From positions 6,524,001 to 6,588,000 of the forward strand of contig CANTUQ010000159.1 in assembly GCA_947683425.1 (NCBI GenBank): a stretch of 64,000 bases of DNA, read 5' to 3'. Made by a program: the position numbers and the translations under genes. Under the pieces are notes generated by a model. The model was not told the DNA's origin, searched no databases, and saw nothing but the letters and a program-made list of their open reading frames with translations. The DNA is from Excoecaria cochinchinensis (taxonomy: Eukaryota; Streptophyta; Magnoliopsida; Malpighiales; Euphorbiaceae). This document shows, piece after piece, positions 47,401 through 60,092 of the stretch; within the stretch, counting starts at the first letter, position 1; each line of letters begins with the position of its first letter.

Positions 47401-47691
47401 GTTATTTATGAACTAACAAGTCGACAAATTATGACAAATATACTTATCATATATGCATTGTATTAAAAATGACACATTTTAAATTTAATGTCATACAATC
47501 AATTAAATTTCTTAAAAAAATCTAATATAATGTATTTATTCAAATAAAAGGTTAATTAAAAAAAACATACTGTCGAATACAAAATATTAAATTTGCATCC
47601 TAATCAAGAAATAAAATCTGTTGAAACTTCAAAATTTGCATTCTGCTCCTGCAAAAAAAAAAATCTTATATTAGATAAAAAAACTCAATCA

Positions 47692-48140
47692 TGTAACACC
47701 CTTCATTTATACACATTACGATTCCAACGATACTGATTACTTGATTTTCTTAAACTACTCTTCAAATTATTGCGAAATTCAGGTAATTATTTTTTTTTTA
47801 TCCTTTCACTATACTCATCGGCCCTATAGCTATTTAGTTTTACTATTCATTCAATCAAAATACAAATATGTCACTTAATTCTACCGAAATTTCGGCATAA
47901 TTCCCTCTATAATATTGCCTATCCCCCTGTAATTAATAAAATCTTTACACTTCAAATAATCATATATTTATTCCACCCACTTCAATTCAAACTCCAACAC
48001 AAGTTTGCCCATCCTCCAATTTAGATCCAATCTCACATACCATATATTATAATATACTTATATCATCCAATTTCAGTACACAATTCAATTATACAAAATA
48101 CAAAGGTATAATATTAATACATCAAAACTATCAGCTAAAA
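47692..48140 (-). repeat. Partial LTR related to solo LTR L
   Basis: Starts TGTAACACCC like L and aligns with the first 400 bp of L: both carry TTCTACCGAAATTTCG, ATAATATTGCCTATCCCCCT and CAATTCAAACTCCAACACAA. The other end (GGGGCGTTACA) is not found, so it is truncated. The unmatched sequence at 48141-49187 shows no gene. Confidence 0.7.
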
Positions 48141-49187
48141 ATAAATGCACAAGTATCACATTGACGTAAATAAAAGAGAAGTTACACTTGTTACCTGAAA
48201 ATTCATAAATGTCGCTATCAATTGAACAGTTTGGAATGAACCTAAATTAAAGAACTGCAAAATTAAAAACCACTAAAACATGAGATACCAAGCAAGTCAA
48301 AGAGTTTCAAATTCAAATACAAGAAATTAAAAGAAAATAGAATTTATGTAAGTCTCAAAACAAACTAATTACATTACAAAACTTGTATATTAATTACTTA
48401 TCCAATTTTCGGCTGCTTGTTGAGATGACCAACCTTTTCGAATTGAATAATGGGTTTGCTTATAAAGATCAATCCTACCACATGGTTCTCTGTTCAATTC
48501 ATGTTGAGACTATTAAAATCGATATACATTTCGATCCATAATGTCAGAAATAATCCCATTGACACAAGTTATCATTATCTCATACCACTCCATTTATTTA
48601 CCACATTTCACTAATTTATCTTCACAACATGCCATTAATCACATATATATACAATTAAAATGCCTTAACAATCATAATATACCTCGTATATACAAGTATA
48701 CATTCGGACACCACTTTTTTCCTCCCATTCCGAACCACCTTCATTTTATTTCATCAAACTAAGTTTATTTCATATCTTACTAATTATATATATTATTGTT
48801 TATACAAGTATTCACTACATTTCACTAGTCCAATTCTGTTTATAAATTTCCCCTTTTAAAGGTGTATAATCCAATTAATTTGTTTATGACCAGAAACTCT
48901 GATTTTCTTAACAATTTAATTAATTTTATTATTATAATTATCTTCAGGTATACTTAACTATACTCATTATTTATTAACTACACTTAATTTCTCTAATTCA
49001 TTCACTTACCATCTAATTCCATTCTGGCTCTATAATACAATGCAAATTCTATTTACATAAATGATAAAACTATTAAGACTTTTTTTTTATAAGTGATGGA
49101 AAAATTCCAATCTAAAAACTCCTATTCGAATCTAAACTAGCATACTGTTCTTTTTTTTAAAAAAAATATAACTGTTAAAACTATTGT
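48141..49187. other. AT-rich interior of element H, no gene seen
   Basis: Low-complexity AT-rich DNA with no long frame and no recognised motif. Confidence 0.5.
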
Positions 49188-51169
49188 TGTAACACCCTTA
49201 ATAACTTAATTGTCTTAAACTACTCTTACAATTATTGCAAAAATTATGGTAATTTTTTTTTCCAACTGTTTTATAACTATTAAATCTTACTATTCATACA
49301 ATCATTCTAAAATAGGCTACTTAAATTCTACCGAAATTTCGACAGAATTTCCCCTATAATATTGCCTATCCCCCTGTAAACAGAAAGTCTTAACACTTCT
49401 ATAATCAAATACATTTTCATCCATCCTACTACAATTCAAACTCCAACACAATTTTGCCCATCCACCAATTTAAGTCCATTCACAACTCATATAATAATTC
49501 ACAATATCATCACTCACTATTTACATCAATTTTACAAAATACAAAGATACTATGATAATACATCATCTATCACTATAAATAATTTTTCAATAAGTCAGTA
49601 CATTTTTACTATTGTAAAACCTATTTTTTTACTGATTTTTATGAATGAAAGTTTTTTTTTTTAAATTATGTGAACAGCCCCTATTGTCCATTAATTAACG
49701 CCTATTTCAATTTCATATATATATATATGAGGAACAACAAACATACCCTTTGTTACTAAGCCATCCTGGATAGTTCATTTGCATCCTTTTTAAGCTAATT
49801 CTTTCAATTCAATTAACTACCATTAACCATTCTCATTTTTATTTAACATGTGAAATTGTCAGCACATTTAGAATTTAAACAAACCAGGTTAACTCCTCTT
49901 CTTAACCAAGCCGTGAGGGTCACAAAGAGACAAGTTCATCATACTCTTCTAATTTCACTTTAATTTAGTATTTTACATTTGTGTAATGTTAGCTAACATG
50001 CAAGTTTAACAAGCTAACAAAATAACTTTACAATTTCGTTTTAATGGTAGAAATAGCTACACCGTAATAACTTATCAATTTTCAATATCTAATTGTCAAT
50101 AAGCTAAAGGAGTTATTTAATAGCAAATAAAACCAGAACCATATATCAGCATTCCCTAATATACATAATTTGCCAATTAGACATTAAACTTCAGTACACA
50201 TAACACAAAAATTCCATAACATGGTTATCTTATATAAAATCATATGGAAAGGTAGATTTGATTTACTCCAACTAATTGCTCAATTAACACAGAAAATTTA
50301 TCAATTAATTCATTAAACCTTAACCACGCATATACTGTAAATATAAATCGTACCTTAACAATTTAATTTATAAATAAATCTTTTGGACAAGGTAAGTTTG
50401 GTGGCCACTAACCGATTTTTCTGATATTTTTGGCTCATTTTACCATCGCCGGAGCTCCACCGAAGACACCGAAATCACCGGGAGGAAGCTTGGAGCGTCG
50501 GGGTTGCTTTTCCGGTGGTCACGCGCCGTGAAGATCGTTCATTTTGCCGGAATCGATGCCGAAAGCTTCGGTCTGCTCCCTCTTCGATATGCTCATCGCC
50601 GGCGATTTAGGAAGATCCACGGCCACCGGAAGCTTCGTCTGGATGCCGTGAGTCCAGTCGCACCACTCGTGTCGCCGATCGTTGCCGGAGCTGGCCGGAA
50701 CACACTGAAGAAGCTTTAGTCTTTTTCTCCCGCTTCCTGGATCAACGACGCCACGACGACGAGAAATCGCTGTGATCGGCAACGGCGCTGCTTGCCCACG
50801 ACGCCACCAACCGCTCGCCACCTTCCGCCGTTGCTCCGCCGTCCCTCTCTCCCTCTCTCTTTCCTTCTCTCCTTCTCTGGTCTCTTTCTTTTCCTTTACC
50901 GTGTTCTATCTCTCTCCTTTCTATTCCCTTACCTTCTCTTATTTTATTTGTCTATATACCCTTTATTCTTTAATTAATATTTTCTAATCCAATTACATGT
51001 AAACATACCTCTATGTTTACACATATATTTGTCTAATAATTTATTTCAATAATTAAGTTGAGTAGCTTTAAGAAGAAATTCGACCTCTTATGCGCCAAAA
51101 TTTAACTTTTGATAAATATTTAGCACGTCAAGCTATTAATAAAAATACCGAAAATTTTGGGGCGTTACA
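49188..51169 (-). mobile_element. Element L: solo LTR nested in element H
   Basis: TGTAACACCC to GGGGCGTTACA, 1982 bp, with the perfect 5-bp TSD ATTGT (49183-49187 and 51170-51174). Reverse-strand start TGTAACGCCCC and end GGTGTTACA are common for chromovirus LTRs. A CG-rich patch with many GCCGG motifs (50440-50850) and a TATA-like GGTATATAG (minus strand, about 50960-50952) are present. There is no internal region. Confidence 0.9.
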
Positions 51170-52073
51170 ATTGTAATATCTATTAAAAGAAAATCATATA
51201 TAATTCAAACGTACTATTTTTCTAATCAATTTAAAATTCAAAGATCAGCCCCCGCTCAATGTAATTAAAAAAATGAAAATATAAATATTAAATTTACGAA
51301 TATTATAGAAATTAGCATTCTATTTATAAGGTCACATATAGTTAAGTAGAATAAATAAATGATCATGCCGATGGTAATAATAATATAACAAGTAACAACA
51401 TCCTCTCAATATTTCAATACACTTGTCGAATTTTTATAAAATTCAAATAATTAATAAAACTTATTTTATGCCATGATATTTTCACAAGAAAAGTGGGTGA
51501 TCTGCAGGGTAAATTTGCCAGCTTGCGGACCCAAAATAGACCCAAAAAGGTTAGAAATTTTTCCTTCATATTAAAGGTGACGAAATTGTATCTCGTCACA
51601 GTATATTCATTTTTTGTGATATATTTATTTGTCATAAATATAATAATTTTTTATGCCGATATGTTTTTCGTGACGAAATGATTTTATTATCACTAATTTG
51701 TTTAATTATGATAAAAATAATTCGTCACTAATTTATTTAATTATGACAAAAATAATTCGTCACGAAAAATAAATATTTTGTGACGATTATATACGTTGAA
51801 ATAAGTTATTATTTTGTCATTAAATTTTTTCCCTCTAAAAAAATGGTGGGAAATTATCCCTCCTAAATAAATCATGACGAAATATATTTTTTCGTCACCA
51901 AATTAATCTTTTAGTGACGATAATTAAAACATAAAATGACGCAAGATAATTTCGTCACAGTAATAAATAGTATTGTGACGTTTTAAAAAATTCGTCGATG
52001 TAAGTTACAATTAGTGACGAAATTTTATGTGTCATTAAAAAATTCGTCACAAAAAGTTAAATTTCTTGTAGTG

Positions 52074-53039
52074 ACACCCCGATGGCCCATCAATGACCAC
52101 ATGAGATAGTGAGAGCCAGGCAGACGTGAAACTGATATCGTCATTTGACAGGTCGGCAAATCTGGTAATGCCTTCACCAGCAGTGGCACACTCATACAGT
52201 CGTCGACGCGGAAGAAAATGGCTCGGTGAGTACTATGGGATGACCCAAGGAGGTGGGTCAGACAACATCCTCAGTTTCTCTTGCAGCCAGATCTAAAAAA
52301 AAAAGAAGCCGCTGGAGTAAGTAGGGTTTACTTCAGGCAAAAGTAAGGCAAAGGGTTGTGTGAAAATCCGAAAGGACGCACCTCCCGCTAAGAAAAGCTA
52401 GTGCGAAAATCCACAAGGGACGCACTACCTTTAAAACAATGACGTTCAATGCTTGGAGCGATAAGGCGGCGTTATTTTAGATGAGCCTCTTTCTATCAGA
52501 TAACACACAACATAGAACATGAATCAGAATCCTGGGTAAATGATCATTGACCAGGGGGGCAAAGGATGCACACTGGACGTCTTTGTCAGAAAACTTGTCA
52601 ACAATCCTCAAGATTCTGGGGGCATGGTAGAGCAGGCAAGCTATAACCTCAGCAAACCTCGGACCACCTAGAGCATGATCTATATATTTTTACAAGCATT
52701 TGCATTCCATATCATACACACAGTATTTCTTGTATATCCCTACGCATACAATATTGCAGGATAAATCGGCGGGGAACACCAACAAGAGCCGAGTTACGAC
52801 ACCAGTCCTAACGTCCAAAGGGGCACAGCTCAAAAATTCACAGAGGTACAGAGAAACATTGATCCAGACACAAGCATCAATCAAAAGTCCGAACATGAGC
52901 GCCTATGATTCATGTCTTCTTGGAAAGGGAACCCAGCGGGGTCTCCTCCTCCACAAGATCATGATTACGGTCAGAGAGTACCTTGTCTCACAGTTCACGC
53001 GGTAGTAAAAGAGTACGACACACCTTGCAGCCGAATGGA
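52074..53039 (+). other. 3' UTR of element B, middle part with conserved module
   Basis: Non-coding. Positions about 52340-52445 contain two near-copies of GTGNGAAAATCC followed by GGACGCAC, the module also found antisense in A (1681-1765), I (55905-55990) and J (61745-61835). Confidence 0.7.
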
Positions 53040-53565
53040 GGTTAGCAGATCAAAAAAACCGTACTGGCTAGATAGGAGTTAGCAGATCAGACTTTATGCT
53101 AACCGGATGGGGGGTTAGCAAGAGAATGCCAACGAGCAGAGATTGTGGTCAGAGTGCACCGCTTCTCAACAATCGAAGTTGTAGTTAGAGAATACTACTC
53201 TTCACCTCGAGACTGTGGTCAGAGAGTATCGCTTCTTACCAGTCGAAGCTGCGGTTAGAGAAACACTGCTCTTCACATCGAGTTTGTAGTCAGAGAGTGC
53301 TACATCTCCTCAACACTACGCGAGCCGAGACGAGGCCAGCAGAAGCAGAAGCTGAGGTTAGAGAAACACTGCTCTTCACACCGAGTTTGTAGTCAGAGAG
53401 TGCTACATCTCCTCAACACTGCGCGAGCCAAAACGAGGCCAGTAAAAACAATCGAAGTTGTGGTTAAAGAAACACTACTCCTCATATCGAGGTCGTGGCT
53501 AGAGAATGCTACATCTCACCAACACCCACAGGTCGAGACGAGACCGATAAGGATATCTTCACCCG
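53040..53565. repeat. Tandem array in the 3' UTR of element B
   Basis: Degenerate units with GTGGTCAGAGAGTRCYGCTTC, GAAACACTGCTCTTCACA and CGAGCCGAGACGAGGCCAG. The same family as the array of C (28037-29340), here in plus orientation as expected for a plus-strand element. Confidence 0.8.
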
Positions 53566-53690
53566 CCGAACAGACTGAGACGAGGCCTACCCGGTAAAAG
53601 GCACGGAAGGTAAGAACCGCCACAGGTACGCTTTCTTCCTTTCTGTCCTTTCTCTGAGTTTTAGCTCATCTAGGCGCTCGTGCACTAGTT

Positions 53691-53710
53691 TCCCCAAAAC
53701 CGGGGGCAAC
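53691..53710 (+). other. Polypurine tract of element B
   Basis: CCAAAACCGGGGGCAAC directly before the LTR start TGTAATCACC. Confidence 0.75.
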
Positions 53711-53904
53711 TGTAATCACCGTGTCCCGGAGCGGTCCGGATCAGAGATTACCCAATGATGAAATCGGCATCCGAGCCTGTACAAACGGTTTTGATTCGGA
53801 GGCTTTAGTCCCATGCTCCATGAGAAACGGGTCTTTTTACCTTTCGTAGGCAAAAGGAGAGAAAACGGGGAGTTTTTAGAGTCCAAAAAGGTATGTTTTC
53901 CTTG

Positions 53905-54178
53905 ACGGACGGCCAGCCCGTCGGTCAGGGGTCGGCCCGTCGATCAGCTGGCAGGACCGTCGGATGAATCCTTGTGTCAAAAGGATTCTTCCAACGTCCG
54001 TTGGACGGTTGGCAGGACCGTCGGATGAATCCTTGTGTCAGAAGGATTCTTCCGACGCCCGTCGGTCAAAATGGCAGGCCCGTCGGTCAGGTTACAGGGC
54101 CGTCGGATGAATCCTTGTGTCAGTAGGATTCTTTCGATGCCCGTTGGTGAACGACAGACGCCCGTCGGTCACCCCTGG
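53905..54178 (+). promoter_or_regulatory. Repeat cluster with CCGTCGG cores upstream of the element B TATA box
   Basis: Three copies of a unit of about 60 bp with GGCAGGACCGTCGGATGAAT, TTGTGTCAGAAGGATTCTTC and GCCCGTCGGTCA; inner parts are inverted repeats. It ends three bases before TATAAAAG. Confidence 0.6.
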
Positions 54179-54180
54179 CC

Positions 54181-54188
54181 TATAAAAG
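54181..54188 (+). promoter_or_regulatory. Likely TATA box, element B 3' LTR
   Basis: TATAAAAG, 470 bp into the LTR. Confidence 0.55.
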
Positions 54189-55853
54189 CTTTGAATTTTC
54201 TTATAAAAGATTTTGGAAAAATTTGCAAAAAATAGGGGAAACTCTGCCAAAATTCATGCGCATTTTCTCTCTCTTCCAACAAACACATTTCTAAAAAATC
54301 TAACTAATTCAAGAATCAAATCTTCAAAAGAAAGGGGATCTAGTTGATTTTTCATGGGTTTTTGAAACTCAATTTTCGGGTTTTTGGAACTCAATTTTCG
54401 TCTAACTGTTGAAGACACTCTATCTTCAATATTTGATCTTTTTCTTCGGACCTTCTCGTGGAGTGTACAGGAAGCCAAACAACAACAAGGAATCCAACTA
54501 GAAGGTTGTTCTGAGGGTAAATATTTTGGACCCTTTTTTGTCTCCTTTTTTACCTTCATTTTCGATACTATCTTTGCTTTTGGTCCTTTTTTATTTTATT
54601 TCTTGTTTATATTCTTCTTGAATCTGTGTAAAATTTATCTTTTTGCTCTTTGAAAGCTTCTATTTTTCTGGGACAGAGGTCACCGACAGGTCATCTGCTG
54701 TGACCGACGCCCGTCGGTCACCTTTACGCATAGCTTGTCGGTCACCCTCACAGACGGCTCCCTTCGAGTGAGCGATGGGCTGTATAGGTCACCTCGATCG
54801 ACGCCCGCCGGTCATTCAGCATAGCCTATCAGTGGGTTCTGTCCCACATTTTCAAATCTTTTTCTTTCCCCTTTTTTGTTCATTCAAATTTTTATGTTTA
54901 TTTAAAGTTTTCGTCTGTATTTTAACATCCTTTTGGCTTATTTTATGAGAATATGTTTCTGTTTCTTGGACTGGCTGGAGCCTGAGAGAGTTCTCCAATA
55001 TATGGAAAGTTCGCCCGGTTTAGTTCCCTATCTCCCTCTCTTTTGCATTTCATGTATTTATTTGTTGTTTCTCCTGTATATGACAAAATTGTTGTATCTC
55101 TCGCTAATGTAAAAATCGGCCAAATGTTTTATGTTTAATAAACTGAATTCTTCATAAAATCTAGGACCCAATGTCCTATTTTTATCCAATAAAATCTTCA
55201 CAATAGAAATATCCATTTTAATAATGATGCATGCGAGGACCAAAGTCCTAAAAATAAGCAATGCCCTGATTTGTGTATGTATTGCATATTTATAAAAGGG
55301 AGTTGTATTCTGCTCCTTGTGTTATTATAATTTATCGCTTTCATTATTTACTCGTTCATTTACCGCTTTCCAAATGTGAATAAATGCACTTTGATTCAAT
55401 TGCATCGTGTGGAGAGAGAGCGAATTAATGGAAATTAAAATTTGATCATAAAATAATCAAGGTACGAATAGATGAGAAGTCCCGAACCCAGCTCTGGCCT
55501 TTGGGCTTAAAGAGGCGAGAGGTCTATCCGATCACTCATTGGAACTATGACCTCCAAGACACCTCTTGTGTCACGTGACTTTGACGTTAATCCTAGGCTC
55601 CTTAAGGCGAGAGGTTTACCCTCCAAGACCCCTTTGGTTGGCCCAAAATGGATACTAAGCACAGTCTTAGGCTCTCCGAGGCGAGAGAAACTTTCCCAAT
55701 GTTCTATTGGGTGGCGACTCCATGAAACCTTCTTGTTGCCCAAAATGGACGCACTCGCAATTCATTGCAAGTTATCAACGGACCCACAAATGCCCCGATC
55801 GCCCTCAAGCGGGCGGTCGCATGGGCGGCCGCGGGGATCCGGCGCGCATCACA

Positions 55854-57610
55854 ATGTCTTTGGAATTGTGAGGTTCTCACTGATATCTTTAATCATTTGT
55901 TTGAAGGTAGTGCGTCCCTTATGGATTTTCATACTAGCCTTTCTTAGCAGGAAATGCGCCTTTTGCAGATTTTCACATAACCTTGTGCCTTATTTTTTCC
56001 TGGATTGGGCCCAACCCAATCCAGCGGCTTTTTTTCTTCTTTTTTATTTCTTGAAGGACAGACTACCTGTTTTCAGGTTTTCACCCTATCCTTTTGCCTT
56101 ACTTTTGCTTAGAGCGCCATTTACGGTTTTCATCTCTAACGGCCTTTTTTTTTTTACAGATTATTGAAGCTGTTGCCAAAAATCCTTCAGGCGTGATCGG
56201 CATGTGCTTATACCCATGTCAAAGTTGTATGAGCTTGATTCTTCTCATGAACGTGCTGTAGAATTGATTTCACAGTTGATAGCAGGATAAGTAGTTGACT
56301 GAAGCATCCGAATGGTGAAAATAGCGGAGGGCAAATATTAGATGACTTTGATCACACAAAGTGAACTGCTCTAATCATACCAATATGTCATTGCATAAAT
56401 GCATGTGTTTCAATTCGATTTCATTAAACATGATCATTGTTTGACATTAATCTCAAAAAATATAGGACCTTATCTAATCTCGGGATAGACCTTGGAAGCA
56501 TCAAACTCCTGTTATCAACCAGCTCTCTCAGGTTTTATGATTGAATATTTTCTCTCTGCTCTTTAAAAAAACTCTTTTTTTTGAAGCAAATTCTAGATGC
56601 AACGTTGGGGATGAGACTCAACTTAAATGCATAAATGCACTTGTGGCTCCCCGCTTGAAGCTCAAGAAACACCATATGCCTTTTCTTACATACCGAACCT
56701 TATTAAAAGGTCATCTTTGCTAATTGGATAAGACTGAACCAAGAATCAAAAGGTCTTACTTTGGTTATAACGTTAGGCTTAGGTAGATGGCTATCAAAGG
56801 AGGATCAGGTTGCTAGAGAAGAAATGGCCGCTCAACTCAATGGTGTACTATAAAAGTGTTCTTGAATTTTGATTTGATAATACTTTTAGCTCATCAAGCT
56901 CAGCATAACAATTAAGTTAAAGTGATTGCCACAGAAACTCATCAAGAGGTTACTATCTTGAGCTCTACTTTTTTTCCTTTTTTTTTTTTTTTTTGCCATT
57001 TCTTTGCTCTTCTTTTCCTTTTTTCCTCATCTTTCTTTTTGATCCTTTTTTTTTCTTTTTTTTGTAAGCTCATGTCTTTTGTACATGACTAAAACCCTCT
57101 TCCCGAAGTGTAAACTCATCCTTACTAGGGCAATTTTTTATAACCCAAAGAATTGTTAAACCGTACATCCATCCTTTCTAGAGCGGCCATTCTTCTAAGG
57201 GGAGGCAAAAATCATTTTAGGCAAGGAGATAGTTTTAACATGTGTAACAACAAAATTGGCATGCATTTAGCATACTAGCATAAAGGCTCAACGGGCTAGC
57301 AAGCGGTTGCGAAATAAAGGTAGAAAATAGTCATTTAGAGAGCTAGACAAAGAAAGGCTGACTAAATCATTTTCTAGGTTCTGTCTTATCCAAGGATCGC
57401 TTTGACGGGTAATCAGAAAGGTTCTAGTGCTATCTTAGTGAGATTTCATCCAATCCCCTAATTGCATATAGTTTTTTTTATCCTTCAAAATTTTTCTCTC
57501 TTCAGGAGTTATATCAGATGCTATTAAGATTTTCTTTGAATTTTTCAAAGTTCTGAGATTAAATGTAATCGTATTAATTGAATTAATACCAAAAAATGAA
57601 TGCATCGTAA
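55854..57610 (-). mobile_element. Element I: internal fragment of a pol-less Tat element
   Basis: Minus-strand 3' region homologous to A (about 1650-3310): the conserved 3' module at 55905-55990, the block shared with A and C at 56580-57440, and the pre-RT scrap at 57490-57600. The left side is cut by the LTR of B, the right side by the LTR of J. No LTR, gag or array of I is in the window. Confidence 0.8.
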
Positions 57611-60073
57611 TGTGACGCGCGCCGGACCAGCAAGGCCCTTATTGAACCCACTTTTAGGATTCGAGGGATTAGTTCGCGTCTTTTTGATCTTGGATTACAC
57701 GAGACATTTTGGAATCCCCTACCCAATAGAACATTAGGAGGTTCATCTAATCCCATGAAACCTTTAAGCACCTTTGAGGCATTTTGGAGTTGCCACCCAA
57801 TTTGCAAGAAATTTGGAAAGGTCATCCAACCTCGGGGTCTTAAACTAGAGAAGGTGTTCGGGACTTCCCATTTATTCATACCTTGGTTAAGTTTATAATT
57901 GAGCTTTAAATTTAGAGTTTCATCCTATTTCTCATTCATTTTAATGCAATTTATTAAAGCGCAGGTTGTCCACTTAAGGAAAAGCAATAAATAAAATAGA
58001 ATACATGAAAGTAAATACAATAAAACTAGGGGCGGAATACAACCCCCATTGTAAATAAAATACAGATCATGCATAAATCGAGATATTCATTAATAATGAG
58101 GACATTGGTCCTCGCATGCATATTTTAAGAAAAGCATTTGGTGATGATGGTTATGAAAAACTAGGACATTAGTCCCATTTTATTAGGAAAAATACCAATT
58201 TAATTAATAAAAAAGCTTTGATGATTTTCTTTCTAGCGGTCCTAAGGAAAACGATTTTATAAGAAAATATACATGACAAAAATAAATAACAAAACAAATA
58301 AAAAAATATTACAAACAAATAAAATAAGCATATAATCCAAACGAGCCTCCTGGAACTCCCGATGTGCTCGCAAAAACGCCCAAGCAAAGAAATAAGTTTA
58401 GACATAAAAACAAAATATAAATAAAAATAATGTTAGTAATCAAATCAATTAAATCAATTAAATATACAAAATAATGAATAACACATTAAAATAAAATGAG
58501 ATGACATGAAAAGAATGATAATTGAATCAAATGTTAACAAACTAAAAGATGAGAAAAATGCATGATGAATGACAAATGATTAAATGAGGTGATGAAAATA
58601 AAATAAAACATGTTAATTAATTAATACATGGAAATATACACATGATGAAAATACTGATAAAAAGTGAACAATAATAAATGATTAAATAAATAAATAATAA
58701 TGAATAAATCATGTAACATTGATAAAAAGAATAATAAAAGTTAGTAAACAAAAGAATGGTAAAAATAATTAAGACAATAACATGATTAATTGATGTGTTC
58801 ATAATTAAAACAAACTATTTACATGGCAAAAGGATTAATTTAAGTTAATTAATTATTTACATTTTAAAAAATTATGAGGAATCAAAATGAAATAAATTAT
58901 TTACATGTTAGGAATTAAAAGAAAACAATATTCACATGAATAAAAATAAAATCATATATAAACAATTAAATAGAACAAATATTAAAATCAATACAACAAA
59001 TGAATAAATGAAAACATAAATCAATTAAAACAATAAAATATACATGAATAAATTAAATATAAATAAGATAAAAGAAAATAGAAATTAAGCCTAGAATATT
59101 TACCCTCAGAGTATTGGATTTGATGAAGGAAAGGCGATGATTTTTCGGAAAATTGCTTGAAAAAATAATTTAGCAATGAAATTAATTATCTTTGTTTATT
59201 AAACAAAGATAATTAATTTAGATGCTTGAAATTGAAAAGAAATGATTTTGAAGTGAATGATTAATTTTCTTGGAGCCAAACAAAAGAATCAATTGGAATA
59301 ATTAAGTATTCAAAATTAATTTTCCAATCACAATTAAACCTTATTAATTCAAGGACAAAATCTCAAAACTTTGAAGAAAGAAATCAAAAGAGGAGAAGCT
59401 AAAAAATTCAGATGTAAAAAAATTATTATGGAGGCTCTCCCCTTAATTTTTCTATCAATAAGAATATATAGGTTGCAGGAAAAAGTTGCCCTAATTCAAT
59501 TAGGGAAAAAGAATTTTATTTAAACTCAATTTCCTTTATTTTTGGTGATAAAATCAAGTTTTATTGATTAGTTATCTAAAAGAATATTTTAGAATTTAAT
59601 TTGGACTAAAAAACCTTGATTTGGGGTGAAAAAAATCGGAAAAATGGTGAAAAAATCGGAAAAGGGGTTGATTCAGACCCTTTAGCGACGCCAGGGGGAA
59701 GGGACGTCGCACGCAGCGACGCTGCGCGGAAACCGTGCACACTTTTAGCAACGCGCAGCATTGGCGACGCTGCGCGTTGCCCCTTCGCGCCCAGCGCGCT
59801 GCCGCAGGCGGGTCGGCGCGCCCGACACTCTCGATCCGATTTTTTTTATTTTATATTTTTCTTTTAAAGTTTAAATTGACTAAAAATACTATAACTTTAA
59901 GCCCCCATTCTTCAAAATTAATTTTTAAAATATTTTTTATATTTTTTCCAATTTTTCACTCTAAAATGCAAATTTTACGAGAAAATCATCACTTTTAACC
60001 TTTTTAGCCTGTGAAGGCAATTATCATCATCGAGTAACTTCGATATAGGCTGACTCAGGACTCGGTGTCTACA
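57611..60073 (-). repeat. Element J 3' LTR, 2463 bp
   Basis: TGTGACGCGC to GGTGTCTACA. Family of the A and K LTRs. The CG-rich block at 59680-59835 contains TTAGCGACG and GCGTCGCT-like motifs; the TATA-like TATATA lies at about 59470-59464 on the minus strand. Confidence 0.9.
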
Positions 60074-60092
60074 GTTGCCCCAAGTTTAGGGG
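60074..60092 (-). other. Polypurine tract of element J
   Basis: The minus strand reads CCCCTAAACTTGGGGCAAC directly before the LTR. Confidence 0.75.

Larger units (their letters stand above)
46752..52073. mobile_element. Element H: CACTA transposon, 5.3 kb, non-autonomous, complete ends
   Basis: Perfect terminal inverted repeats CACTACAAGAAATTT and AAATTTCTTGTAGTG, flanked by the 3-bp TSD ACA (46749-46751 and 52074-52076). Subterminal regions (46765-47400 and about 51575-52060) are packed with TTTTGTGACGA/TCGTCACAAAA motifs in both orientations. No transposase frame is present. The interior is AT-rich and contains solo LTR L and a second, partial relative of L at 47692. Confidence 0.95.
37385..55853 (+). 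mobile_element. Element B: Tat-lineage retrotransposon with full pol relic, 5' end missing
   Basis: Plus-strand order: gag, protease, G-patch-like linker, RT, RNase H, archaeal-type RNase H, integrase, long 3' UTR, PPT, 3' LTR (53711-55853). The second RNase H between RNase H and integrase is diagnostic of the Tat lineage. The 5' LTR, PBS, leader and gag N-terminus are lost at the F junction (about 37384). Insertions are K in the second RNase H and H in the 3' UTR. At least seven stops and four frameshifts make it inactive. Confidence 0.9.
53711..55853 (+). repeat. Element B 3' LTR, 2143 bp
   Basis: TGTAATCACC to GCGCATCACA. It carries repeats of GGACCGTCGGATGAATCC and GCCCGTCGGTCA at 53905-54178, directly followed by TATAAAAG (54181-54188), and more CCGTCGGTCA copies at 54700-54850. 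The right third (55440-55853) is homologous to the conserved segment of the A, C, J and K LTRs. The partner LTR is lost. Confidence 0.9.

Noticed and set aside
50504..50987. A small gene in the GCCGG-rich patch
   Set aside because: It lies within the solo LTR L, which has clean ends and a TSD; the CG-rich patch is probably leader or promoter sequence.
52700..53005. Plus-strand frame of 101 codons in the 3' UTR of B
   Set aside because: It overlaps the conserved non-coding UTR and start of the repeat array, with no similarity to any retroelement protein.
55547..56167. A 206-codon frame spanning the B LTR end and element I
   Set aside because: It crosses an LTR boundary into an unrelated element, so it is a chance join.
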